Assembly: GCA_035235625.1 (NCBI GenBank)
Contig: CP141149.1
Span: forward strand, 3,443,001 to 3,507,000
Source: Saururus chinensis
Taxonomy: Eukaryota > Streptophyta > Magnoliopsida > Piperales > Saururaceae
Length of the DNA stretch: 64,000 nucleotides
Direction of reading: 5' to 3'
Shown here piece after piece: positions 11,991 to 22,870 of the stretch (position 1 is its first letter; the number at the start of each line of letters is the position of its first letter). The position numbers and the translations under genes were made by a program. The notes below the pieces were generated by a model, which was not told the DNA's origin, did no database searches, and saw only the letters and a program-made list of their open reading frames with translations.

Positions 11991-13712
11991 AAGTTGGATT
12001 TTAATATGTTTGTTAACCTTAGAAAAACCATTGGACCTGCTTACCATGAATAGTTCCATAAGATATTTTTATCCCTTATTTAACTTAAAAAAATTTGGGA
12101 CATCAAATACATCAATAGCTATTTTTCATTTTTTTGGAAGTTTTTGGTTGGATGGTTTGCTTTATTTTATTTTTTCTATGTTTTTGGTTGAATGATTTGT
12201 TCGGGAAAATGTTCTAAAAAACACAAACAAGTTTTGTATTTTAAAACATATAGATGGAATATCATATGCAACATACTTCAATTGTTAAGTATTGCTCATA
12301 GTGGGTAAAACATGTAATGCATGATGAGTACAATATCAAGTCAAGAGGGTTAATTGAATATCAATTGAGTAGAGTTTTAAGATTAATAATTATTTGTTAT
12401 GTATTGTTGATTTGGTAAAAGACTTACTACCAACTATGAGAATTCGGGATATTTATTGTGTTGAATATATAATATGGTTGATTTACTTCTTGATTATGAT
12501 GATGTGAGGTAGTATAGGGTAGTTGAGTGGTTTTGATTCCTTTGCATACTAAATGAGATTTGACATCCTTATGGTTTCTTTCAATATCTTATATAAACAT
12601 TATCATCAATAATTCTCATAAAAATGATGGAGAGAGCTGTCTACATGAGAAATTGTGTTAGTGTGAAGGCTACCATCCCCTTGAAACTGAAAAAGGCATT
12701 GAATTTAAAAAATATGTAGTGCAAGGACACAAGAAATAAGAAAAAACCATTGAAAGCCCATAATATGACAAGAAAGAAAAAGCCAAATATTTGAAAAAGG
12801 CAAAGGGCATAGTGAATGACAACCAAAGAAATAGAATTCTATATTGATGCTTGTATAATTTACTTATCCAATCATCAAACAGAATACAAGCATGTGCTAA
12901 GTATCTTGACAGACTCATATTCCAAAGTTGTGGAAGAGAAAAGTGGTTTTTGACTATATTATCCATTGATATCCTGATGACTGTTTTTGAATGATTATGG
13001 TACAGTCTTTACCTTGAGGTAAAACACTTTTACATCTTTTCTTATTACGACCCTTAAAACTAAAAATTCAGATTCTTTAGTTGAGTGGCTAATGAGATTA
13101 TGTTATGCTTATGTAAGAAACACATAGTATGTTAGTACAAATCTTGGATAGTAGGTTCACACTTGATACTGCTATATGATTATCAACACGCTTTGATTTC
13201 AATAAAATTTTTCAAAAAAAAAGATTCTCCATACAATTGATTTGAGTTGTGGTTTCAAATTATTTTACAAGTTTTTTTCTCTTATTTCATGTCTACTTTA
13301 CCTCAATTTTCTTTTGTCTATTTGTGACAAAAGGGGGGGAAATTTGGGGGGCTTAATACATATTGAGGGTAGAGAGCTAACAAAAAGCTTGAAAAGAAAA
13401 TGAGAACTTAATTGATAAAAAATATAAAATTCTTGCTTTGGTTACAACTTTAATAATCTTTCACTTGCTTGAACATTTAAATTTTGTATTTGCCTATTTA
13501 TTAGAATAGAATTATGTTGGTATGTTCTTATGTTTATGGTGCAGGTTGAAGACTACACCACAATAGGATTAAAGAGTTGTAAATTAAGAAAGAGAGTCAT
13601 TGTTATTATTGAAGAATCTATCTAAATCTATTTATGCACATTAGAGTTATAATTTTTATTTTTCAGATGATGGGTTGTAGTGTTTTGTCATGAAATAGCC
13701 AAAGAGGGAGAT
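11991..13712 (+). other. AT-rich 3' non-coding region of Copia D
   Basis: No gene is recognised. The stretch is AT-rich and contains an internal polypurine tract AAAAGGGGGGGAAA at 13329-13342, about 380 bp before the LTR, preceded by a pyrimidine-rich stretch. The same arrangement occurs at 59796-59809 in element B. Part of the block near 12620-12690 matches 40260-40320 in element B. Confidence 0.7.
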
Positions 13713-14945
13713 TATATGAACATATGTGTTCTTATGTTATGTATTGACTTATTTATGTGATTAAAACATTGTCATGAATGTGTCATTTTGAGTTCGATTA
13801 AGTCTGAAGATGGAGTGAATGGAAGAGTCAAAATCGTGTTTTTGATCGGTAAAAACATGCATGCATATCACATTCATGCACTTTAGGGTAAAGGAAACCT
13901 TTCATGAAAGAATGGTGATAGTTGGAGGTTTTTTCATTGAAAATTTAAAATTTGTTGAAAGTTTAAGAATGATCGATAAGTTTTGCACTATAGCAAACTG
14001 TCCGAAACATTTGTAATTGATGGATTGCTTCATGTCACTAATCGAGTAGCACGTAAAAATTTACTATATAAAACAAAGCTGAGAGTTTATTGATCGATTG
14101 TTGGATCAATAGATTGTTCAATTAAAAAGCCATATCCTAATAGGAAAAGAGATCAATCAATCTCCCTGTGAAATGATCGATTGATGGAGGGCAAATTTGC
14201 CTAAATTAGACTTGTTTTGGTTTGATTTAAATTTCTAGTTGAAGTCATATTCCTTTTGAGACTTGGGGAGTCTATAAAAATTACGAGGAATGTGAGGAAA
14301 GCAAGAAAGAAGGCTTTGAAAAATTAAAGAGCTTGTGTGGACTTGCTCTAATTGGTTTTTGATAGAGTCTTTTAGGTCGTGATTTTGTCTACCATAATAA
14401 AAAGAGTAATTAGAGGTAAGATCAGGGCATAAAAATACATGTGAAACATAGTGTCTAATGAAGATTGCTGCTAAGAAGATAAAAAAGAAATAAGATTTAT
14501 TCCAAAGAAGGAGATGAAAGATCTACAACGATCGAGGAGCACAAAGAGAAGGAGAAGATCGAACTATTTTTGGTAAACAACCAAAGAGTTGTTAATTTAG
14601 AATCAAGGTGGTGTTAAAAATAAGCAATTTGAAGAAAAAGTCTTTATTCCTTGTAATTGGTAATTTTGTAATCTCATGTTGATATAGTGCATAGTTGATA
14701 TGGACAGAGCATCCTGTGGTTTTTCCTTAGTTGGGTTTCCATGTAAAAAATTATTTTGCGTTTTGTTTTGTGATTAGATTGAAAATTTTATTGGGACACA
14801 TAGGAATTAGGCACGATGATTTAGACAAAATCTAAGTATATTTTGTTTAAAAAAAGGAAGATAAATCTTGTAACTTAATTGCGAGTTAGAGGCACATTAT
14901 TTTTTTCGGTTTGTGTATGCCACACATATTGATCACAAACCAATT
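13713..14945 (+). repeat. 3' LTR of Copia D
   Basis: Aligns along its whole length with 7065-8324 and is preceded by the purine tract AAAGAGGGAG. Roughly 80 percent identity by eye. Confidence 0.83.
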
Positions 14946-15386
14946 GATAGAGCTTGATCCTTAGAAAGTTTATAGTGTCTAGCTAATGGAGTACCTACAA
15001 CCATAGGTTGTATTCATGTTATACCTATGCTATACCTTCTCCACAAACTCATCCTGTGACAACCATGACTTCATCTATTTTGTTTCCCTAATTATGCAAT
15101 GCATAGGATTTGTTTTGTAGTTCTTAAATCCTTCATGGAAAAGTCTCTAGACATGTTTTTCTAAAGATTCCCATTCTTTTTAATGTGCTATTTTGCAATC
15201 GCCATTTCAACAACATATATTAGCAATATATGATATGAGGATGTCAATAATGATAGGAATGACATCTTGAGCCAACCCCTTTCATGAATCCATTAAATTT
15301 CCTATACTACTAGCTTGGAGCATGCTTCAAACCATACAAGCTCCTTTTCAAACTTCATACCATATTTCCTTTCCTAGCACAACGCA
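14946..15386 (-). mobile_element. Copia C: reverse transcriptase C-terminal part
   Basis: The minus-strand reading shows a copia RT tail: a block like FVEKV...RYNM near 15040, the YxDDxL active-site neighbourhood near 15220-15260, and the block preceding it like YGLKQAP near 15310-15350. It was the integration target of both Copia D (left edge) and Copia F (right edge). Broken. Confidence 0.75.
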
Positions 15387-17284
15387 TGAAAAACATATGA
15401 GGATTATGTATTGTATATTGGCTAATTTTGATGATCAAAATAATGTCAAAACTTTCTCTATATTCTACTCTTAGGATTTTGACTAGATTTTATCATTGTC
15501 GAGTCAAATTCAAAATTGATTGACTTGAAAAATATGAGCAGACATGTTCTTTTTATTCAAGGTTGAAGATTACACTGAGTGTTAAAGGTAAAAGGTTAGA
15601 TTTGCACACACTCACATACAAAATTTACTCAATCTAACTTAAGATGAGTGAATTAAATGATTATGAAAGTTTAAAGTTAGGTTAAAATGTAAAATTTACC
15701 ATGCATTGATCAATTGCAGCATAATAACTGGAGTAATTGATTGATCAACACTTGATTTAGACTATGTAAAATTTTATCCGATTGTTTATTGATTGATCAA
15801 CCACAGTGAGAGATATATTGACTAAAGAGTTTTACTCCTAATAGAATAGTGAATGATTGATCATTGTTTGTTCCAATAGAGAATCTATTCCTAATTGAAG
15901 TATTACTCATAAACTAACTTAATAGACTATATAAGGGCTTGGTAAACACAAAATTAAAGAAAATAAAACCTATAATTTGAGAGAGAATAGAGGACAAATC
16001 TTTTATCCATATTTCCATGAAAGATCATCATTGTGCTTAAGCATTTATGTTAATGGTGATTGCTTGAGTGACACATACTTGAAAAGAGAGTTTTTCATAC
16101 CCAAAAACCTAAGGAGAGAGTCAATCCAGTTCAATGGATTATTGAAGACTCAAGCACAAAGTCATAAAACAAATGGAGATTCTTTGAAGAGGCTAGATGG
16201 ATGATGCACTGAAATAATATTCAATAAAATGTTTTCAAATTTTAAATTGCAATCCTATTTTGTATTAATTCATTGCTTATGTTTTGAATAGGTTAGTTGG
16301 ACCTTAATTGAGTTTACATGTCTAAACAGGCTTCAACAGGATCCAACTGGAATATGAAGTGAAGCCCAACTACCCAAAGCTATTTAAAAGTCAAGAATAA
16401 GCTCTTAATGGTCTAAACATACATGGAATGGTCAAATACAACCTTGTGGACCCGTTTAATTTGATATTTGTATCAAGAGAACTAAATTAGGAAAGAAGCT
16501 GATTGAGACAGATTGACACGGCCTTAGTACTATAACCATATCTTTCTCTGTATAATTCGGCTTCATACGATTCTAGTGAAATTGGAAAGAAGACGTCCGT
16601 GGTTACAAGTATTATTTCAGGACAAAATTCCAAATTCTGAAGATATATTGGTCGAATCTGGTATGCAATCAGACAGCTAGTAAACTAACCCGGGGCCAGC
16701 GTATGAAGAATATTTTCATTGATTTTGATTGATACACATAAAGAAATACAATGAGGCTGATTCGATAACTAAAGAAAGAATCAAAAATACATATTTGATA
16801 AATAAATTATTGATTTATTTGATTTATTTAGTATCTAATCATTGTCAAAGAAGCAACCAATCAGGCAATCAATCAGGATGCAATCTAGAGAGTTGATTTC
16901 ACTTTCCTCTTTGAAGCAAGCCCTTCTACTCCTATAAATAGAGGGGTGGACGTGATAGAAGGGGCATCCCCTCCTCTTTGGAGCTCTTGTAAGGTCCCTG
17001 ATTTTTCAACGATTTTCTGGGATTTTTCTGCCATTTTTCTGGTCATTTTCGGCAGGAAAATGTGACGTTTCAGCGTATGGGTATTTGTGTCTTTTCCCCA
17101 TATTTATACCCGTAGAGTCGGGTGTGGGGCTTAGTCGCGGGCCACTGGCCTCGCTGCGCGCTTACGGCGCGAATTTTGGAGGCTTGACGCGTAACCAATG
17201 GGTTAACGCGCATTGGGGACGTAAGTGGGAAAAAAAAAGGAGAACGGATAAAAGATCGGGCTCGGCCCGATCCAGAAAAATGTG

Positions 17285-18000
17285 AACAGTGCAACCACCG
17301 CCCCCATTTCCGCCTTTTCCCTATGGCCGGCCGCCGCCGGCAGGCTGCTGGACCGCCGCACCGGCTCCGCCCTGGCCGTGCGACGGCAGGGGAGCCGCCG
17401 TCCCGGCCCCCACGGCCGCGCCGCCTCTTCCCCCGGTTAGCCCCTTTCCACTATGTATTTGGATTCCGTCACCGCCGTGAGCCGGCGAGGGCCGGCCGGC
17501 CGCCCACGGCTCCGCCATGGGCCGGCGACGGCGGGAGGCCACTCCCCCGGCCCCGGACGGCCTCAGCTCCGCCGTCCCGCTTCGATTCCCCACTGCCCTA
17601 TTTTCCGCCCCCACTGTTTCGCGTCGTTCCGCCGCCGCCACGGGCCGGCTCGGCCCAACCGGCCGGCCACACCTCCGCCCTGGGCCGGCGACGGCGAGGA
17701 GCCCCTCCTCCCGGCCCGGTGGGCCTCGGCACCGCCGCCCCATCTCTTTTCCCCCCTTTTTCACTGTTCCGCCGACGGACTGTTTTGGGCAAACAGTGGC
17801 CGCCGGCGGTGATCTGCGGCCGATTCGGCCTTCCCCCAGCCTCGCCTTGCTCCGGCGAAGGCAGTGGACTACACCTCCGTGCCCGATTCAGCCGCCGCCC
17901 CCATGGCCGCTCCGCCCTTATGGGTTTTCCCCGGTCGTCCCTTATTTTTGGTCTGCGTCCGTTTTGGACGTGGTGACTGACGTTATCAGTCGGACGCCGG
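17285..18000 (+). other. CpG-dense GC-rich block within the Del-type LTR
   Basis: About 700 bp very rich in C and G with many CCGCCG/CGGCG runs, unlike the AT-rich surroundings. Several long open frames overlap on both strands here, which is expected from the low stop-codon density and does not show a gene. The block probably belongs to the LTR's promoter or leader. The related LTR at 42070-42330 has a weaker version. Confidence 0.7.
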
Positions 18001-19149
18001 ATTTGTTTTGGTGGACCTTAGTTCGACTCCGCCCCAGCCCGGTGATGCCAATGGGCCACCCCTCTGGGTCTTGTTCAGCCTTGCGGCCTGTAGCTGCAGC
18101 TAGTCCGCCTTACCGGCATGTGTGCCGTTGACCCTTCTTGCCCATTTTACGCCGTCGGTACCGGACGGCCTCGGGCAAGAATTTGTATGTCTTACCTTGA
18201 CAGAAGGTGGACGAGTTCACCTGCTCAGGCCTTGGCCAGTGACGGCCTCATAGCCTTTGCACGACCTTGAACCCTCCCCTTGCCCTATACCGTGCGAGAT
18301 GCACAGCTGCCCGCACCATGGGTTTTGGTTGTGGGTGGCGATCGGCGATGTCGCCGCTTTGATTGGCCACTGTTAGGGCCTTAGCCCTATTTGCTTTTGT
18401 GGGCCTTGAGTCGCCTCATTTCAGCCATTTCCCCCGCCCTTTGGGCCGCGTGTGCATGTAGCTACGCGTGTACTTCTGGGTTTAGGCGCCGCATTCGTGC
18501 CGCCTAACCATCGGTTGGCTTTGCCACCGAGTGGAGTTGACCACTAGAGCTGTCCTCCACCTCTCCTTTGATTCTCGAGCGTTGCCCCACGCTCTCCGCC
18601 CGTATGTGGGCCTTTGTTGACCGAAATCGTCGCCGTTGGGTGCTGTCCACGGCCGATTTCGACGTCTTTGTGGCCGGCTGTGCACGTCTTAGCCACCGGC
18701 TGATCTTCAGAGTGTACACCCTTGACATCTGATCGCACCGCCACTTATGTTGGCACGACTTTTCTCCCGGCCGCCCTAGGGTGCCGCCGTGGATCGCGGG
18801 TTTTGCCGCATTGATATCTGATACCCTGCTTGGCCGTGATAGTTCCGGCGCATCCTAAAACCCTCGGGACAGTAGCTCTCTCAGCCAGGAAACGGTTTTG
18901 ACCGCCAACTCCACCACCGACGCCGCCACCGTCGTGTGCTCGCCATTGAACGTCATGATTACGAGGTAGGGGAGCTTTGAACTCGTAAATTCATGAAGCA
19001 TGCTTTGAATGAGTAGCAGCATGCTAGGATTGTATGATTCCATGCTTGGATGTTAAGTAACGATCTGATTGCATGAGGTGCGTGTAAGCATGATTGTATG
19101 GTATGATTGATATGCATGAGATGTATGCATGTTTTATGGATGTGGATTA

Positions 19150-19385
19150 TGTATGCGCTGGCGATGGCTAGCAAATATGTCAGTATGCTATGTATGGGTT
19201 ATGCATGTGCTAGTGATGGCTAGCATGCATGTTTGAAGTATGTATGAATGTGTGTGTGTGCACGTGCTAGAGATGACTAGCGTGTACGTTTGATGTATGC
19301 ATGTGCTAGTGATGGCTAGCGTGCATGTTTGATGTATGTGTGAATGTATGCATGTGCTAGTGATGACTAGCATGCATGTTTGTAA
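19150..19385 (+). repeat. Tandem repeat, GTGCTAGTGATGGCTAGC units
   Basis: About five imperfect copies (near 19155, 19207, 19265, 19302, 19345) separated by GCATGCATGTTTGATGTATG-like spacers; variable unit length of roughly 40-60 bp. Confidence 0.8.
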
Positions 19386-20126
19386 GTTATGCATGTATGG
19401 CCGTATGTGTATGTTATACGTATGTGTGAGACATACGTATGTATGATGGCATTTTGCCTATGCTTTGGATGTGTGTAAATTGTTGTGGGCAGAAGTATGG
19501 GCGATGGACAGTAAGAGGTGACAGAAGCTCTGTCTGAATTTAGATGCGGTTGTGTAAGCGTATGACAGAGGATATGAGTATGACGGGCAAGGATTAGAAT
19601 GGTTTGGTTTGGGGTGGATTGTATGTTGGGCGTTTGTCAGACAGTAAGAGTGTTCATAATTGTACAAGCATAACGTACAGATTATGAAGTGAAAAGTAAG
19701 TATAATAAGTGAGATATAAGTAAGAGGGCGACAACTGGGTTGGCTCTGAGGAGCGTTATTTGAGGATGTCAGAGTAAGCTAATTTGGCCATAAGATGGAT
19801 GGCAAAGTGTAAGACTGTAAGGGTTTGTTGTACGATGAGTTTTGTCCATGATGTGGACGGGTAAGTGAAGTCTGCTGCCCTCACGAACTTGGGTTTCAAA
19901 TTGGGCTCAGCTTCAGTTTGATCAGTCGAGGACAGTGAGTTGTGTGGCATAATTGTACCGCATAATGTACTTAATTCAAACTGGAATTATAAGCACAGCT
20001 AATGATAGCGTTGTGAGTTTGAGACCTGAGGGTTCGACGGATTAAGTTCCGTGTTTGAGCTGGCCGCTGATGAGTTGGCCGAGCGTTTATCATGTCTTGC
20101 CATGGTGTTTATCCTGCGGGATGTTG

Positions 20127-20380
20127 TCTGTGTGCTATGTAGAGCACCGGATGTCTGATGCTCTGCTGAGAGCGACGTCGTTTTGATTTGGTCTGCGTGC
20201 TGTATAAGCCCAGACGTTTGATGCTTTGTTGAGAGCGATGTACGTTTCTGACTTTGTCTGCGTGCTGTATGAAGCCCAGACGTCTGATGCTCTGCTGAGA
20301 GCGACGTATGTTTTTGATTTGGTCTGTGTGCTGTGTAAGCCCAGACATTTGATGCTCTGTTGAGAGCGTTGTATGTTTCC
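20127..20380 (+). repeat. Tandem repeat, four units of about 65 bp
   Basis: Four consecutive units beginning TCTGNGTGCTGTNTNAGC and containing GATGCTCTGCTGAGAGCG. The related LTR at 57490-57560 holds a single matching unit, so the array expanded within this LTR lineage. Confidence 0.85.
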
Positions 20381-20448
20381 GCCCAAGAGTGGCACTGTAC
20401 GTTTCTGCCCAAGTGGCACTGTATGTTTTCTGTCCAAGAGTGGCATTG

Positions 20449-20533
20449 GCACTATAAGACCCATTATGGTGGGCGATTCTATGGCACTATAAGACCCATT
20501 ATGGTGGGCAACTGTATGACCCCTTATGTGTGG
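20449..20533 (+). repeat. Direct repeat, two units of about 42 bp
   Basis: Two near-identical copies of a unit containing GGCACTATAAGACCCATTAT and GGTGGGC. Confidence 0.8.
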
Positions 20534-20744
20534 GTGTTTATGTTTGCGCGCTCAGGTAAGTAGTATCATGGATCTACTCTTACCTGTTTGATCCAGTGCC
20601 CCATGAGCATTGGTGTGCCTTACCTTCAGAAAAGTCCATGGCGTCTAGTCACTCCCCGGAGGTTAAGGTGTTGCCCCAGTGGCATTCCTTTCTATTTCGA
20701 CGCTGAAGTTTATTAGTTGTAATGAGCTTCAGTGGTCGTTGATA

Positions 20745-21065
20745 TGTGTACGATTATGTGTACGAGTACGACTGTATGAGTATGAGTAAGACTGTAAGAG
20801 TGTGTATGAGCAGGACTGTAAGCGTATGAGTATGAGCACGACTGTAAGAGTATGAGTACGATTGTGAGAATATGTTTCTGAGTAAGACAGTAAGTATGAT
20901 TTTGTGCAGACTGTACGAGTAAGGTCGTACGAGTCTGATTGTACGAGTAAGGTCGTACATGTATGAGTAAGCCGTATGAGTGAGCATACGATTGTACGAG
21001 TAAGGTCGTACAAGTATGCATATGTTGTATGAGTATGCGTACGGTGGTACGAGTAAGTTGTATGA
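20745..21065 (+). repeat. Short-unit array, TACGAGTAAG-like
   Basis: Many imperfect copies of GTACGAGTAAG/GTATGAGTA over 300 bp. A related, simpler array (GTAAGAGTAAG) lies at 57950-58110 in the other forward Del-type LTR. Confidence 0.75.
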
Positions 21066-21104
21066 CCCTGGATAAGGGTGTTTGTGTAAGTTGTTTGGAT
21101 AGTA

Positions 21105-21220
21105 TGATTTTGGCACGATGGTGCCTTTGGTATGATTTTGGCACGATGGTGCCTTCGGTATGATTCTGGCATGATGATGCTTTGATATGTCTGTGGCACG
21201 ATGGTGCCTTTGGTATGATC
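21105..21220 (+). repeat. Tandem repeat, about four units of 27-30 bp
   Basis: Copies of GGTATGATTTTGGCACGATG followed by GTGCCTT, with slight variation. Confidence 0.8.
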
Positions 21221-22483
21221 GTATGTATATGTGCACGATATGATTATATTATGTTGACTGCTTCATGTTTGTGTTGCATGACGCATGATTTCTGAACTTG
21301 TGAGTTCACCGTTTGGGATTTCCCCTACTGGGTATTTTCCTACTGAGTATGAAAATACTCACCCTACTATTTTTAGCCCCGTTCCACGGGAGGTTTTGCA
21401 GGTTGTGCGGAGAGCTCCTGGTGATGGACGCTCGTTTCAACGGTGGATTGATTCCCGTTGACTCAGGTATCTGCTTGACTCTCTGCGAGTTCATTTGTGC
21501 CACGATCTCCTGTATTGAGTGAGATGAGACTTTAAGATGTTTTATTCTGGACTTTCGATTGGATTAGTCTGTGGACTGTTAGGGGACTTGTACTCAGGGA
21601 TGCCCGGGAGTGATTTGTATTTAAAAGTCTATGATCATAGCAGAATTTATTCGTACGTGTGTTTTCGAGTAGCGCCTGGGGATATTTGATTTGACAGTAC
21701 GATGTTTAACCGTATGATGTTTTAAATTATAAACAGGTTTTGATTTTATCGTTTTGACTCCGATTTATGGAAAAAAAAAAATTTCTATGAGTTTTGAGGA
21801 AAAGGGATGAAAAATCTCGGGCGTTACAGCTCTCTTCTCCTTTTTTCTTCTCTCATTTTGTATTTTTGTTTTTAGTTTTATTGTAATGGCTTTCTAAGTT
21901 CTCAAGCTAAGGCTATAGGTGATTTGTAACAATCTAATGAAGTTCAATTCATGTTTCATCAATGATTTCAAGTAAGTATTATTTACTTTAAGTGATATTT
22001 ATTTAGTATTGTTCTTCTTCTTGTTTCTTTGTGATTTAGATACATAAGATGTTTGAAAGCTCTTCTTTTTGATCTTTTGTGATTTGGATATATAGAAATC
22101 TTTAAGAGACAATTATTTTTATCCTTCATCTATCCAAGTATTTTCTATTTTTAATTTCAATTTTAATGTTCATATCTTTCAGTTAGATAGAATCTTTATT
22201 CGATTCTAACTGAGATAACATGATACATCAAGAACATCATTAGATGTTACAATGATCCTTAATGCCTTAGTGTTTTCTTATCTTGATTTCTTGACTCTAT
22301 ATTGCCTCAATATTCTTCTACTCTTTCTTTCTTAATTTTTTCTTCCTCTATTTCTTCGTAACTATTTTCTTTGTTGTACAAGGCTTTCCCTATGGATCGA
22401 CCTTGTTTACTATAGTTGACAAGTAAGAAAAAAATTCTGAACTAGACTCCTTCATTGTCTTGGTTTGGACGTAACAACAAATT

Positions 22484-22501
22484 GGCGCCGTTGCCGGGGA
22501 T
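22484..22501 (+). promoter_or_regulatory. Primer-binding site of Athila-1, tRNA-Asp type
   Basis: TGGCGCCGTTGCCGGGGA, three bases after the LTR end; the signature primer site of plant Athila elements. Confidence 0.92.
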
Positions 22502-22870
22502 TGCAACGTGTGACAAGAATCCGTTACCAAAAAAAAACTCACTCTAACTTTACTAAGTCCTTAACTTTTATTTTTGCACACTAACTCTTTAAATTCAGTC
22601 ATTTACTTTTAGTACTTAGATTCTGTAATTTTTCTTTTTTTTTGAGACCGGAGGCACTGCCCACGTTACTACCGAAAATTTTTCGGTATCAAACGTGTAC
22701 CTTCATATTGCCTTTGGCCTTATTTTGTAATTTTAATTTTTGTCTATTAACTTCTAACTCTCTAACTTTTATGTTTTGTCATTTAATTTTTGCACTTTTA
22801 CTTTCGTTTATTACTAAAAAAAAAAAATTGTTGTTGCATGCTCACATGGGTGCGTGATAATTCTGAATGA

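Larger units (their letters stand above)
7065..14945 (+). mobile_element. Copia D, Sirevirus-like LTR retrotransposon, structurally complete
   Basis: LTRs lie at 7065-8324 and about 13713-14945, flanked by GATGG (7060-7064) and GATAG (14946-14950), a one-mismatch target duplication. Parts in order: primer-binding-like site 8325-8336; gag C-terminal coiled-coil region about 8470-8730; protease about 9205-9430; pre-integrase zinc region about 9570-9740; integrase about 9745-10300; RT about 10670-11200; RNase H about 11600-11980; long AT-rich 3' non-coding region to 13712 with an internal purine tract at 13329-13342; LTR-adjacent purine tract 13701-13710. Protein order (integrase before RT) fixes Ty1/copia, and the RT block of the DIIFGSTN type plus the long 3' region suggests the Sirevirus/Maximus lineage. 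LTRs differ by roughly a fifth by eye, so it is old. All coding parts are broken, many times over. Confidence 0.88.
2583..15386 (-). mobile_element. Copia C, older minus-strand Ty1/copia element, split by nested insertions
   Basis: Recognisable parts, in window order: 3' LTR (about 2590-3226), RNase H end (about 3420-3900), the RT-to-RNase H linker (6932-7064) and the RT end (14946-15386). These parts belong together because the interrupting elements carry matching target-site duplications (TCTTT; GATGG/GATAG) at the breaks. The RT segment includes the copia active-site neighbourhood and the tract resembling YGLKQAP; the RNase H segment resembles the usual VDSDxxGD block. Family role: self-copying through RNA. 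Broken in many places, and the gag side is not in the window because Copia F inserted at 15387. It is the outermost host of the nest and so the oldest of the chain. Confidence 0.75.
16988..21828 (+). mobile_element. Giant solo LTR, Del/Tekay-type chromovirus
   Basis: 4841 bp starting TGTAAGGTCCCTG and ending GGGCGTTACA, flanked by a perfect 5 bp duplication GCTCT (16983-16987, 21829-21833). The flanking LTR reads straight through when the insert is removed. There is no internal region, primer site or second LTR, hence a solo LTR. The start and end, the GC-rich block (17285-18000) and the conserved tract CCTACTGGGTATTTTCCTAC near 21325 recur in 41662-42604 and 55765-58674. Plant Del/Tekay elements are known for LTRs of several kb. 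It is the youngest layer here, inserted after Athila-1. Confidence 0.88.
16202..22480 (+). repeat. 5' LTR of Athila-1, split by a solo Del-type LTR
   Basis: LTR sequence occupies 16202-16987 and 21829-22480, net about 1.43 kb, collinear with 26963-28406. A TATA-like stretch (CTATAAATAGAGG) lies at 16933-16945 and an identical one at 27707-27719 in the 3' LTR, the probable promoter. Confidence 0.92.

Noticed and set aside
17289-18131. Several long overlapping open frames on both strands in the GC-rich block, taken as genes.
   Set aside because: They overlap each other on both strands, have no domain, consist of low-complexity proline, arginine and alanine, and lie in a block shared with other Del-type LTRs. 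High GC removes stop codons by chance.
20127-20380. Regularly spaced repeat considered as a CRISPR array.
   Set aside because: The units are contiguous tandem copies without unique spacers, and the DNA is plainly plant.
19999-21236. Minus-strand open frames with repetitive threonine, serine and tyrosine content.
   Set aside because: They are translations of the tandem arrays in the solo LTR.
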